64,000 nucleotides of DNA from the NCBI GenBank assembly GCA_019454045.1, contig SKCR01018431.1, forward strand, positions 1-64,000. The letters run 5' to 3'. This stretch comes from Zanthoxylum bungeanum (taxonomy: Eukaryota; Streptophyta; Magnoliopsida; Sapindales; Rutaceae). The translations under genes and the position numbers were made by a program. The notes beneath the pieces were generated by a model, which saw nothing but the letters and a program-made list of their open reading frames with translations, had not been told where the DNA came from and searched no databases. This document shows, piece after piece, positions 22,170 through 35,063 of this stretch. The stretch's first letter is position 1. Each line of letters starts with the position of its first letter.

Positions 22170-25100
22170 GTTTGGTTGGGGTTTTTTTTTGGGAGGGGAA
22201 GGGAGGGGATGGATTATTTTAAATTATGGTTGTTGGTTCAATTTTTTGGAGGGGATGGGAGGGGAGGGGAGGGGAGCAAAATCCCTCATAAGCCAATTTT
22301 TGCTCCCCTCCAAAAGTGGGGGGTTTTGGAGGGGAGAGAAAGTGAGCAATTAAATATTAAATGCATTGACTAAAATATCTCTACTTATACATTAAAATCC
22401 AAAATTATCTTAATTACAAATCTCTCTTATATTTGCTTCACCATTCAATTCTTTTTATTCTCTTATCTTATATTTGTTATAATTTTATTTCTAATAACAC
22501 GTATTATGTATAGCTTTTAATTTTAATTTTATTATTTGTTTAATTCAAAGATAATATAAGCGTATATTGTTTTAATTTTATTTATAAAATGCTATAAGGA
22601 TAAAATAGTAAATTAGTTTTAAAATCTCTCTTCTCTCTTCTTTAACCAAACATATATTTAATTAACAACTCTTTCATCCCCTCCCCTCCCCTCCTTTGAA
22701 CCAAACATATATTTAATTAAAATCCCTCCCATCCCCTCCCTTCTCCCTCCCCTCCCCTCCCCTCGTTGAACCAAACAGACCCTAAGGCTCAGTTTAGTTG
22801 GGGGGTTTTGGAGGGGAGGGGAGGGGAGGGGAGGGGAGAGATTATTTTAAATGATGGTTGTTTGTTCAATTTTTTGGAGGGGATGGGAGGGGAGCAAAAT
22901 CCCTCCTAAGCCAATTTTTGCTCCCCTCAAAGTGGGGGGTTTTGGAGGGGAGAGAAAGTGAGCAATTAAATATTAAATTCATTGACTAAATTATCTCTAC
23001 TATACATTAAAATCCAAAATTATCTTAATTACAAATCTCTCTTATATTTGCTTCAGCATTCAATTCTTTTATTCTCTTATCTATATGTGTTTAAGGTTAT
23101 TTTTAATAACACGTATTATGTATAACTTTTAATTTTAATTTTATTATTGTTTAATTCAAAGATAATATAAGCTTATATTGTTTTAAATTTATTTATAAAA
23201 GCTATAAAGATAAAATAGTAAATTAGTTTTAAAATCTCTCTCCTTTTTCTTTACCCAAACATATATTAATTAAAAACTCTATCATCTCATCCCCTCCCCC
23301 CTTTGAACCAAACATATATTTAATTAAAATCATTTCCCTCCCCTCCCATTCCCTCCCCTCCATAAAATTCCTCCCCTCCCCTCCCCTCCGTTGAACCAAA
23401 CAGACCCTAAGGCTCATTTGGTTGGGGGTTTTGGAGGGAGGGGAGGGGAGGGATTATTTTAAATAATGGTTGTTTGGTTCAATTTTTTGGAGGGGAGGGG
23501 AGGGGAGCAAAATCCCTCCTAAGCCAATTTTTGATCCCCTCCAAAAGTGGAGGGTTTTGGGGGGGGAGAGAGAGGGAGCAATGAAATATTAAATTCTGGG
23601 ACTAAATTATCCCTACTTATACATTAAAATCCAAAATTATCTTAATTACAAATCTCTCTTATATTTGCTTCACCATTCAATTCTTTTTATTCTCTTATCT
23701 TATATTTGTTTTAATTTTATTTTAATAACAAGTATTATGTAAACTTTTAATTTTAATTTTATTATTTGTTAATTCAAGATAAATATAAGCCTATATTGTT
23801 TTAAATTTATTTAAAATGCTATAAGGATAAATAGTAAATTAGTTTAAAAAATCTCTCTCCTCTCTTCTTTACGCAAACATATATTTAATTAAAAACTCTA
23901 TCATCACATCCCCTTCCCTCCTTTGAACCAAACATATATTTAATTAAAATCATTCCCCTCCCCTCCCCTCCTCTTCCCTCCCCTCCATTAAAATCCCTCC
24001 CCTCCCCTCCCCTCCGTTGAACCAACAGACCCTTAAGGCTCAGTTTGGTTGGGGGGTTTTGGAGGGGAGGGGAGGGAGGGGAGGGATTATTTTAATAATG
24101 GTTGTTGGTTCAATTTTTTGGAGGGGGGAGGGGAGGGAGCAAAATCCCTCCTAAGCCAATTTTTGCTCCCCTCCAAAGTGGGGGGTTTTGGGGGGAGAAG
24201 AGTGAGAAATTAAATATTAAATTCATTGACTAAATTATCCCTACTATACATTAAAATCCAAAATTATCTTAATTACAAATCTCTTATATTTGCTTCACCA
24301 TTCAATTCGTTTATTCTCTTATCTTATATTTGTTTTAATTTTTTTTTTAATAACACGTATTAGGTATAACTTTTAATTGTAAATTTTATTATTGGTTTAA
24401 TCAAAGATAATATAAGCCTATAGTGTTTAAATTTATTTATAAATGGTATAAGGATAAAATAGGAATTAGTTTTAAAATCTCTCTCCTCTCTTCTTTACCC
24501 AAACATATATTTAATTAAAACTCTATCATCACATCCTCTCCCCTCCTTTGAACCAAACATATATTTAATTAAAATCATTTCCTCCCTCCCCTCCCTTCCT
24601 CTTCCCTCCCCTCCATTAAATCCCACCCCTCCCCTCCCCTCCGTTGAACCAAACAGACCCTAAGCCTCAGTTTGGTTGGGGGGTTTTTGGAGGGAGGGGA
24701 GGGGAGCAAAATCCCTCCTAAGCCAATTTTTGCTCCCCTCCAAAAGTGTGGGGTTTTGGAGGGGAGAGAAAGTGAGAAATTAAATATTAAATTCAGTTGA
24801 CTAAATTATCCCTACTTATACATTAAAATCCAAAATTATCTTAATTACAAATCACGCTTATATTGTACTGCACACCATTCAATTCTTTTTATTCTCTTAT
24901 CTTATATTTGTTGGGAATTTTATTTTTAATAACACGTATTATGTAGAACTTTTAATTTTAATTTTATATTTGTTTAATTCAAAGATAATATAAGCCTATA
25001 TTGTTTTAAATTTATTTAGAAAATGCTATAAGGAGAAATAGGAAAGGAGGGTAAAAGCTCTCTCCGGCTTCTGGACCCAAACATAGGGGAAGGAAAAACG

Positions 25101-28100
25101 CTATCATCGCAGACGGCCCCCGCCGGGGAACCAAACAGAGAGGATTTAAAATCAGTCATCTCCCCTCTTCTCCCCTCCCCTTCCCTCCTCCAAAAAAAAT
25201 CCCCCCCCCCTCCCCTCCGTTGAACCAAACAGACCCTAAGGCTCAGTTTGGTTGGGGGGTTTTGGTGGGGAGGGGAGGGGAGGGGGGATTTTTTAAATAA
25301 TGGTTGTTGGTTCAATTTTTTGGAGGGGAGGGGAGGGGAGCAAAATCCCTCCTAAGCCAATTTTTGCTCCGCTCCAAAAGTGGGGGGTTTTGGAGGGGAG
25401 AGAAAGTGAGCAATTAAATATTAAATTCATTGACTAAATTCTCCTTACTTATACATAAAATCCAAAATTATCTTAATTAGAAATCTCTTCTTATGTTTGC
25501 TTCACCATTCAATTCTTTTTATTCTCTTATCTTATATTTGTTTTAATTTTATTTTAATAACACGTATTATGTAGACCTTTTAATTTTAATTTTATTATTT
25601 GTTTAATTCAAAGATAATATAAGCCTATATTGTTTTAAATTATTTATAAAATGCTATAAGGATAAAATAGTAAATTAGTTTTAAAATCTCTCTCCTCTAT
25701 TCTTTACCCAAACATATATTTAATTAAAAACTCTATCATCCATCCCCTCCCCTCCTTTGAACCAAACATATATTTAATTAAATCATTCCTCTCCCCTCCC
25801 TCCTCTTCCCTCCCCTCCATTAAAATCCATCCCCTCCCCTCCCCTCCGTTGAACCAAACAGACCCTACGGCTCAGTTTGGTTGGGGGGTTTTGGAGGGGA
25901 GGGGAGGGGAGAGGAGGGATTATTTTAAATAATTGTTGTTTGGTTCAATTTTTTGGAGGGGAGGGGAGGGGAGCAAAATCCCTCCTAAGCCAATTTTTGA
26001 TCCCCTCCAAAAGTGGGTGTTTGGGGGAGAGAAAGTGAGCAATTAATATTAAATTCATTGACTAAATTATCCCTACTTTACATAAAATCCAAAATTATCT
26101 TAATTACAAATCTCTATGTATATTTGCTTCACCATTCAATTCTTTTTATTCTCTTATCTTATATTTGTTTTTATTTTATTTTAATAACACGTATTATTTA
26201 GAATTTTTAATTTTAATTATTATTTGTTTATTCAAAGATAATATAAGCCTATATTGTTTTAAATTTATTTATAAAATGCTATAAGGATAAAATAGTAAAT
26301 TAGTTTTAAAATCTCTCTCCTCTCTTCTTTAACCCAAACATATATTTAATTAAAAACTCTATCATCCCATCCCCTCCCCTCCTTTGAACCAAACATATAT
26401 TTAATTAAAATCATTCCCCTCCCATCCCCTCCCCTCCCCTCCCCTCCATTAAAATCCCTCTCCTCTCCTCCCCTCCGTTGAACCAAACAGACCCTAGGCT
26501 CAGTTTGGTTGGGGGGTTTTGGAGGGGAGGGGAGGGGAGGGGAGGGATTATTTTAAATAATGGTTGTTTGGTTCAATTTTTTGGAGGGGAAGGGGAGCAA
26601 AATCCCTCCTAAGCCAATTTTTGCTCCCCTCCAAAAGTGGGGGGTTTTTGAGGGGAGAGAAAGTGAGCAATTAAATATTAAATTCATTGACTAAATTATC
26701 CCTACTATACATTAAAATCCAAAATTATCTTAATTACAAATCTCTCTTATTTTGCTTCACCATTCAATTCTTTTTATTCTCTTATCTTATATTTGTTTTA
26801 ATTTTATTTTTAATAGCACGTATTATGTAGAACTTTTAATTTTAATTTTATTATTTGTTTAATTCAAAGATAATATAAGCTTATATTGTTTTTAAATTAT
26901 TTATAAAATGCTATAAGGATAAAATAGTAAATTAGTTTTAAAATCTCTCTCTCTCTCTTCTTTATACTCAACATTATTTAATTAAACTCATCATCCCATC
27001 CCCTCCCCTCCTTTGAACCAAACATATATTTAATTAAAATCATTCCCCTCCCCTCCCCTCCTCTTCCCTCCCCTCCATTAAAATCCCTCCCCTCCCCTCC
27101 CCTCCGTTGAACCAAACAGACCCTAAGGCTCAGTTTGGTTGGGGGTTTTGGAGGGGAGGGGAGGGGGGAGGAGGGATTATTTTAAATAATGGTTGTTTGG
27201 TTCAATTTTTTGGAGGGGAGGGGAGGGGAGCAAAATCCCTCCTAAGCCAATTTTTGCTCCCCTCCAAAAGTGGGGGGTTTTGGAGGGGAGAGAAAGTGAG
27301 CAATTAAATATTAAATTCATTGACTAAATTATCCCTACTTATACATTAAAATCCAAAATTATCTTAATTACAAATCTCTCTTATATTTGCTTCACCATTC
27401 AATTCTTTTTATTCTCTTATCTTATATTTGTTTTAATTTTATTTTTAATAACACGTATTATGTAGAACTTTTAATTTTAATTTTATTATTTGTTTAATTC
27501 AAGATAATATAAGCCTATATTGTTTTAAATTTATTTATAAAATGCTATAAGGATAAAATAGTAAATTAGTTTTAAAATCTCTCTCCTCTCTTCTTTACAA
27601 CCAAACATATATTAATTAAAAACTCTATCATCCCCTCCTCCCCCCCTCCTTTGAACCAAACATATATTTAATTAAAATCATTCCCCTCCCCTCCCCTCCT
27701 TCCCCTCCCCTCCCTTCCCTCCCCTCCATTAAAATCCCTCACCTCCCCTCCGTTGAACCAAACAGACCCTAAGGCTCAGTTTGGTTGGGGGGTTTTGGAG
27801 GGGAGGGGAGGGGAGGGATTATTTTAAATAATGGTTGTTTGGTTCAATTTTTTGGAGGGGAGGGGAGGGGAGCAAAATCCCTCCTAAGCCAATTTTTGCT
27901 CCCCTCCAAAAGTGGGGGGTTTTGGAGGGGAGAGAAAGTGAGCATTAAATATTAAATCATTGACTAAATTATCCCTACTTATACATTAAAATCCAAAATT
28001 ATCTTAATTACAAATCTATCTTATATTTGCTTCACCATTCAATTCTTTTTATTCTCTTATCTTATATTTGTTTTAATTTTATTTTTAATAACACGTATTA

Positions 28101-28402
28101 TGTAGAACTTTTAATTTTAATTTATTTATTTGTTTAATTCAAAGATAATATAAGCCTATATTGTTTTAAATTTATTTATAAAATGCTATAAGGATAAAAT
28201 AGTAAATTAGTTTTAAAATCTCTCTCCTCTCTTCTTTACCCAAACATATATTTAATTAAAAACTCTATCATCTCATCCCCTCCACTCTCCTTTGAACCAA
28301 ACATATATTTAATTAAAATCATTCCCCTCCCCTCCCCTCCCCTTCCCTCCCCTCCCTTAAAATCCTTCCCCTCCCCCCCCTCCGTTGAACCAAACAGACC
28401 CT
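22170..28402 (+). repeat. Ten-unit tandem array of a ~625-bp G-rich/C-rich-ended element
   Basis: Units start at GTTTGGTTGGGG-type sequence near 22170, 22792, 23416, 24043, 24670, 25246, 25875, 26503, 27133 and 27779; the last ends near 28402. Each begins with (GGAGGGG)n tracts and ends with (CCCCTCC)n followed by GTTGAACCAAAC, so the ends are inverted repeats of each other. Between lies about 400 bp of conserved AT-rich sequence. Junctions read CAGACCCTAAGGCTCAG. The unit starting at 24670 lacks about 50 bp of its left arm; the unit ending near 25237 has a scrambled right half. The inverted ends suggest a MITE-like origin followed by tandem amplification. No coding frame is shared by the units. 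Confidence 0.92.
27222..27265. repeat. Internal hairpin of an array unit (ninth copy shown)
   Basis: GGAGGGGAGCAAAA at 27222-27235 is the exact complement of the arm at 27252-27265, with a 16-nt loop. The same hairpin recurs in most units, for example near 25330, 26590 and 27866. Confidence 0.85.
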
Positions 28403-28789
28403 AAGCTTCATGGGACATTTTTTGACGGGTCAAATTACATAAAAGGGGAAGTTAAGACTTGGGGGGGGATTTTTGGCCGGGCCCTATGCTCGAAAGTCCT
28501 GCTCGGGCTCGAGTTCGAGCCGGGCTTAGTATTTTTTACTCGGGCCTAATATTTTTGTAACATTTTTCTTTGTTTGTAGCATTTAAATTGTTAATTTATC
28601 GAGAAAATTTTTGATATTACATATAGTGTGAATGTATTTTGTTTTTGTATGTTTTTAATTTTGTTTTTAATTTTTTAAAAAAACAACGGGCCGGATAAAG
28701 CCTGACCAGAGTCGGGCCGGTCTACATGATTTTAACGCGGCCCTAAACCCATTTTATATTGAAAAATGACAAAAGGGATTTGATCATCA
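28403..28789. mobile_element. Possible MITE with GGGCCGG-type subterminal repeats
   Basis: A GC-rich motif set (CGGGCTCGAG, GAGCCGGGCTTA) at 28475-28550 is mirrored by GGGCCGGATAAAGCC and GTCGGGCCGG at 28690-28725, around an AT-rich core. This is the layout of small hAT-like non-autonomous elements. Ends and target duplication were not defined. Confidence 0.35.
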
Positions 28790-29325
28790 TTAAAATTACC
28801 ATTAAGGTTGACAAAACAAATTGACGAATCGAATTTGTATCGAATCCGAAATGATACAAATTAAAATATAATAAATATGTATTCGATTCATTTACTAAAC
28901 GAATCATAATATCGTGATTCGTATTCGATTAGTTTACTAAAAAAATTGAATATAAATATTCGTTTAGTTATGACATTATTCAATAACATAAATTATCATA
29001 ATTTATTTACATTAATTATTCATAAGTATATACATATGAAATACATAATTAATAGAATTACTAAAGATGAGTCACCAAATATAGAAAATATTATTTTTTT
29101 ATGGTAATTAGTAATAACTTCTTGAATTTTAATTGAAAAATAACAATAACTAATAAAAGAAAATAATAAAATGAATCGTAAATGAATCAATGAGCTTAAA
29201 TTCGTATTAAACGAATCAAATTGACTCATTTATTAAACAAATTCATTTTCCAAACCCATATTCACTTTAAAATGAATCAAATCGAATGAATAAATGAATT
29301 CTAATCTAAATTGCCACCCTAGTCA
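28790..29325. mobile_element. Possible hAT-type MITE
   Basis: The right end, TTGCCACCCTAG near 29313-29324, is in reverse CTAGGGTGGCAA, a common hAT terminus. The left end AAGGTTGACAA near 28796 is a weak match. Repeated ATTCGATT/AATCGAAT-type subterminal motifs flank an AT-rich core. No clear 8-bp target duplication was found. Confidence 0.45.
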
Positions 29326-30867
29326 AAACGACTTCATATTGTAGGTGAATAATGAAGTGAAGTGGTATAATACATTTTAAAAAACAATAAAAATAATTAA
29401 TATGGAATTTTTTTCCCTAAAAAAATTTGAAATTTGTAAATAATTTTGTTAATGAGGGATATCACATATTGCATTATTTAAAATGGAAACTCGAGTACCA
29501 AAGTTAGAATATGTAGCATATTAATTTACAAGTTCATCTTAGGAAGATAATATTTATTTGCCACTGTCACATCCCAGTAAATCCAAGACGTGACCGGTAG
29601 AAGACAATGAAACCATCTCCTTGAACCTCTGACGTGTACATGCATAACATGTCATGATTCGTAATTGAACTGTCTATCCTGAATGCATGCATGTTTGCTA
29701 TACAATGCACATGAATTACATGAAAATATACTTTATATGTCATGTTATATACATGCATACATAACTCGGTCTCGTGGCCTTATTTGGCAAATATATAAAT
29801 ATACGGACCCTTGATACTGTGAACCCAAAGACTAATCCTAATGACTGTGGTTGATGTCCATCCTCTCCAAAGTTTGTCATCTGCATGCATGAAATCCTGC
29901 AATGCAAAACTGAAAACGGAGAAGTAAGTCGTATGAACGACCTAGTTAATGAATGCTGGAAATGAAAGTAAAACATAAAAGTACATGATTTGCATAAATA
30001 ATCTCATATGTATTAGATTTTTGAAGAAATAAACTTACAAAGTCATGGACACATACCGAGATCGAGAAACATGAATCGTAGATCTTAAAACATAAACTAT
30101 AAAACATATACTGTAACCGAAAATATGAATCATAAACTAAAACATGAGCATAAAATCTGTAAACATGGTAAGTGAACTGTGATCAAGAGTTGATAATTAT
30201 AACATGACATGAAACTATAACCATGACTTGAAACTATAAACTTGAACATAAAGCTGCAAACATGATAGTGAGTACAATGCGTAGGCTGGTTAACATGAAC
30301 TTGTAGAACTGATTGAAATCTGTAACATGAATTAAAATACGATTAATATGTTATTATACTCATGATTCTAAACGTGTGCATGCAATGATACATGTATCTA
30401 TATTGATAAGGAAGTCTAAGATGCTATCTCTGGAATAAACTGGATACATATCCTGAATCTGGCTCCACATCGCGAAGCAAAATGGTGCGCGTCGCAGCGT
30501 CAATCCTGAAGCTCCTCCTATTCTGACATGACCCAAATTGCGTCACGACGTGCACAAAGCATACCACAGGTTAGAGTACGCATTTTGATGTTGCTTCTGT
30601 TGGGGTTTTATCAGGGGCAGAGGAAGAAAAGCGGTTCGGGCGAAATCGTAGTTTAAAATTTTTAAACTTACGAATAAATTATTCAATATCCAATATTAAT
30701 AATTCATTCATATTTCACATAAACATATTTATTCGATATCATATAACGACATAAATAATATGGAAACACCGAGAAACTTTTCCGAAAATTTTTTTCCGCA
30801 AAATAGCATAAAATGCGTTTCCGACCGAACCGACCGATCAATATATATGGGGACTGCACAGGTCAGA
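29326..30867. other. Unassigned AT-rich region with an LTR-like start
   Basis: At 29565 TGTCACATCCCAG resembles the start of some gypsy (chromovirus-type) LTRs. Downstream is AT-rich DNA with many ACATGA/CATGAA motifs to about 30370, then a GC-rich patch at 30470-30550 (GTGCGCGTCGC, GTCACGACGTGC). No PBS, PPT or coding domain was recognised, so the assignment is weak. Confidence 0.25.
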
Positions 30868-32180
30868 TGTTGTGATATTTTATATCGTACCGCAAGTGTA
30901 CGGTGTCAAATTTTAGTATAAATGAGTTTAGAGTGTCGAACTCACAAGGATTGCGTTAACTCGCACTAAATACTACAATTGATAATCCTAACTTTATTTA
31001 GACGATAATTATTAAAGATTTAATTAAATAAATAAATATAAAAATGATTTGATAGGAGGAACTAATACGATAGAGATTCTAGATCCTGATTTCACCTAGC
31101 TATCCCCATATATTTATCCTGCCAATTAATCCATGTTCAGTTATATTATTTATAAGTCAAGATTCCTAAAATATCCACTCCCTCTCTCGAGTGCCGAGTG
31201 AAAATATCATCAACTATAGACTTCGATATCTCTATAAAAATCTATTAGTTAACAACTCATTACGCTTTGTGATTCTATGTTAACGACTTCAAAGGAACTA
31301 CAAATTCTCTCGAACTCTATAAAATCCTAGGTCATATTCTCTAGATCCATTCAAAATCCCCTCTCTCGAGTGATATATTTCAAACATATATCATCATATT
31401 TATGGCCAGCAAACACAAAGCATTAAACTAAAAAGAATATAAATAAATCAATAAAACTTCATAACAAAATTAGCAAACAATACAGGGTTCAAGTATCAGT
31501 TACATCATTCTCCAGAATTAAGGAGTCTAGTTCATGACAATAGATAAAAACAATAAGAACAAGGTCATGAATCTAATGGTAATCATTAGAGTTCTAAGAA
31601 AGAAATAAGATGATAAAACCCGAATTGAACCTCTTCATCTTCTTAATGTCACTGTCTTTGTCTCCTCTTATTGCTCTTCAATCCTCCTCATTGGATCTCT
31701 AAAAATATGTATTTTGGTGTTTTGTACTGTGTATTAGCCACCCCTCTAAGTCATGGACGAACTAATGTATTTATCATGGAGCCTTGGTGTCATTGGGTAT
31801 CTTAAAACCCTAAAAATCACGTGTCAGGTACGTATGCGTACGCAGCGCCGCAGCGCCCTTCTCTCAAGAGTTTGTATGGGCGTGGTTCTGCCGAGGGCGC
31901 CGCGACGCCAAGCTCTCGGTATTCATGTATGGTAATGTGCAGGCGCCGCGGTGCCAGTGATTATTTTTAACTAGTTCCTGCATTTTGTTTCATGTTGCTC
32001 CCCTACGCGTCTGATGCTTCCGAAAGTTCCCAAAACACTCGTATTTACTCCATTATTGATGTTTTAATGCTTCATATAAATAAGACATAAAAGAAACTAA
32101 AAATACATTAAATGACTCGAAACATAACAAAATGGTAAGCTAAGAATGCCATAATAAGTGGGTATAAACAGCACTTATCA
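30868..32180 (-). mobile_element. 3' LTR of antisense gag-only gypsy element (copy I)
   Basis: A 1313-bp LTR. The biological start TGATAAGTGC is at 32180, next to a polypurine tract reading TTAAGTTTGGGGGTGTT on the minus strand. The biological end is ...TCACAACA at 30868. It matches 35628-36831. GC-rich near-palindromes lie at 31896-31909 and 31942-31955 in an otherwise AT-rich LTR. Confidence 0.8.
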
Positions 32181-33622
32181 AACACCCCCAAACTTAAGAT
32201 TTTGATAGTCCCGAGCAAAGACCAAATAAAAACTAAATATAAATAAACAAATAAAAATAACTAAATTAACTAAGCCACTTTCGTAGGATCACGATTGCAT
32301 TTAGCGTATGCAACAAGCCTTTAAACCCCTAGGCGCCCTATTGGACGAGTTATAGTCTCGTAAGGGCTTACAGCGACGACACCCACAAACGTCATTCACA
32401 CACAATCATGCAAAAATATAAAAAAAAAAATAGAAAACAATTAAAATAATCCCGATAGTTATGCACAAAATTGTCCTCAAATAGTGCTTATCAATGAAAT
32501 AAGAGAACCTTCAAAGTACGTAATTCAGCTTAGATCCAAGTTCCTGAATAATTCATCTAGGCTAGACTCACTGTGTGTGTGTAAAGGTTCATTCATAGCT
32601 TGATTCCTAAGTAAGCCAACTTAATGATTTTGTTTAAAATTTGGGATCGATGGGTCAAACCAATTTAGATATCTCAAGTATGCTCTCTAATTGCTTTATT
32701 TTGTGCTCAGTATGGTATGATTTTTTCTTCTCTTTTTCTTGTCTCTTTTTGCACTTTTTTTTTGAACTTTTTCTTTTCTTTTTTTCAACTCACCTACCCT
32801 TTAAGGTAGCATTTCTCCTCACGGTGGTCCTAATACTCGCCCATGGGTAGCTTCACGCTTATCGGTTATAGGTGGTTTATTTTTCTTCTTTAGAGACTTT
32901 TTTCTTTTTATTTCTATCAATACCATACATCATAACACTAGCAAATCAAGATAGACATCTAAGCAAACGGTCATCCATCGACATCCAATTTCTTCAACTA
33001 GTCACCTTGTCAACTACTTAAGTTTTCACTGCAAAAAACTTCTAATTGGGTGCTTACGAGTCAAACATAGATCAACTACTCAAGGCATCAGATAAAAGTA
33101 AATTGGGCACTTATCGTTTCTAAAATTTCACCCATAAACAAACAGTATCATCATAGGATTTATGTTTTACTATCAAAGACTAAAAGCAAGAATTTTTTTT
33201 TATAAATAAATAACAAGTAAACAACATACACACACCCCCAAACTTAAAACTTGCATTGTCCTCAATATAAGATAAAAAATAAAGAACAAGAGTGAGGAAC
33301 AACACTACCGTGCATGGAGTTGATCAGGCTCTTGCTGGTTAGAATTTGGTTGCACGGGTGTTGTGTGTTTCGTGCTACCTGCATAAATAACATGCAAAAC
33401 GAATAAATAAACAATAGCACACAATAATCTAAAAAAATAAAATAAAGGAAATAATAATAAAATAAATGCAAGGGTTGCCTCCTCGCTAGTGCTAAGTTTA
33501 ACGTCTTCAGCCAGACGCAACCACCCAAATGGTGGTAATGGTAGCTTATTCTTTTGTATCCATTGGCTGCTTTGACATGAAAAAGATAGCTTGGCACCTA
33601 TGGCAGTTTATCCAAATACCCA
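32181..33622 (-). mobile_element. Non-coding internal region of gypsy copy I
   Basis: This lies between gag and the 3' LTR, where pol should be. No protease, RT, RNase H or integrase motif could be read on either strand. A second CACCCCCAAACTTAAAAC motif, similar to the PPT, occurs at 33233-33250. The stretch just after gag resembles sequence seen downstream of gag in non-autonomous plant gypsy elements. Confidence 0.6.
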
Positions 33623-34887
33623 TTACTGATGTTTGGTCATGGAGGAAGTAATCTGCCCAATCTGTGTTTCTAAGGACTTCATTGTTGCCCCGATATTTTC
33701 CATGTGTGTCTCAATATTGTCTAGCCTTGACTCATTCTTCTCAAACCTCGCTGAAGTATTAGCAACAAACGTGCTCATGAAATCTTCTAATGAAGATTTC
33801 TGCTCAGCTCTTTGATAGTCAAAGCCCGATGAAGGTTGCAAGGCATTCTCTGTATTAGCATATGACAAGTTTGGATGATAACGATTAGGCATAAGATTTC
33901 CTCTATAGTTGTTGAAGTTTCGATTCTTCACATATGGGACTTGTTCATAGTTTGGTTCTCCTTCCAATAACCGCATATTTGTAGCTGCCGCTGATTCAAT
34001 AGATGGTACTCGTAGATTTGTCAAGGCTGCTACTTGAGTAGATAAGGTGGAAATTTGAGCTATAAGTGGCATAAGAGGGTCCACTTCATATATTCCAGTC
34101 ACTTTGGTCACCGTAGCGAGTTCACTTGGCCATTGAAAATGGTTAATGGCCATTTCTTCTAATAGATTGTAGGCGTCCTCAGCTGATTTCTTAAATAGAG
34201 CTCCCCCAGCTGCTGCATCAACCACAGTCTTATTCGAACCATTCATCCCATTATAGAACAACTGAATCTGGACCCAGTCTGCATAATCATGTTGTGGGCA
34301 TCTTCGTAGTAGATCCTTAAAGCACTCTCATGCTTTATATAGGGTCTCAGTCTCCAACTGTTTAAATATACTAATTTATGCCCTCAACTGAGCTGATTTA
34401 GCTGGTGGAAAGAACCTCTCAAGAAATTTCGTGACCATATCTTGCCATGTCATGACACTCCCCGTTTGTATTGATTCAAGCCATTCCCACGCTTTATCCC
34501 GTAAAGAGAATGAGAATAAGCGTAGCCTGATGGCCTATTTACTCACACCATTCATCTTTATAGTATCTGCGATCTCCATGAACATCCTTAAGTGCAAGTT
34601 TGGATCTTCTACAGTTGAATTCCCAAACTGATTTATTTGTACCATGTTGATCAATGCAGGTTTTAGCTCAAAATTGTTGGCGTTGATTGGTTGATGGGCA
34701 ATCCCAGAATAAGTATCAGCAATGACAGGCTTGAAGTGATCTCTGATTGCCACCTAACGTGGGTTGATTTCTCTGTTTTCAGCTGCCATTGCTTCTTTTT
34801 CAATTTTCTCTCTTTTCTTAGTCTTCTCGTTGTTCTTTCTATTGCAGGATCAAATAGGAGCGAGTCGAGACTTGTGGATTTTCGCAT
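33623..34887 (-). pseudogene. Gypsy (Athila/Tat-type) gag, nearly full length
   Basis: Capsid gene read leftward from a Met at 34885-34887 (N-terminus with SLDSLLFDPAIER). The next segments resemble retrotransposon-gag: FGNSTVEDPNLHLRMF, then DKAWEWLESI and MTWQDMVTKFLERFFPP, then FYNGMNGSNKTVVDAAAGG in the long open part at 33623-34261, ending with a coiled-coil-like tail. One frameshift near 34750 and stops at 34535-34537, 34376-34378 and 34328-34330 inactivate it. No zinc knuckle was recognised. The PBS and 5' LTR follow to the right, as expected. Confidence 0.87.
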
Positions 34888-35040
34888 TCACTGAAGCACC
34901 AAAAGAAAAAGAAAAAAAATTCAATAAACAAAATAAAAACAAAATAAAATAAAATAAATATAAACTAAAAATCAAAGATAAAAATTTAAATTAAAGCTAA
35001 GATTACTTGGTAGTAGTATTAATGTGAATTAAACAAACAA

Positions 35041-35058
35041 TCCCCGGTAATGGCGCTA
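35041..35058 (-). other. Primer-binding site, degenerate tRNA-Asp type (copy I)
   Basis: On the minus strand this is TAGCGCCATTACCGGGGA. It differs from the intact gypsy PBS at 42826-42843 (TGGCGCCGTTGCCGGGGA) at three places, each G to A. It lies five bases from the LTR end at 35064. Confidence 0.75.
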
Positions 35059-35063
35059 AAACT

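Noticed and set aside
22044..22373. Frames with Gly/Glu-rich translations in the tandem array
   Set aside because: Produced by GGAGGGG repeats and not shared in frame by the ten units.
22170..28402. CRISPR-like regular repetition
   Set aside because: Units of about 625 bp with inverted ends, in a plant nuclear context, with no short spacers between short repeats.
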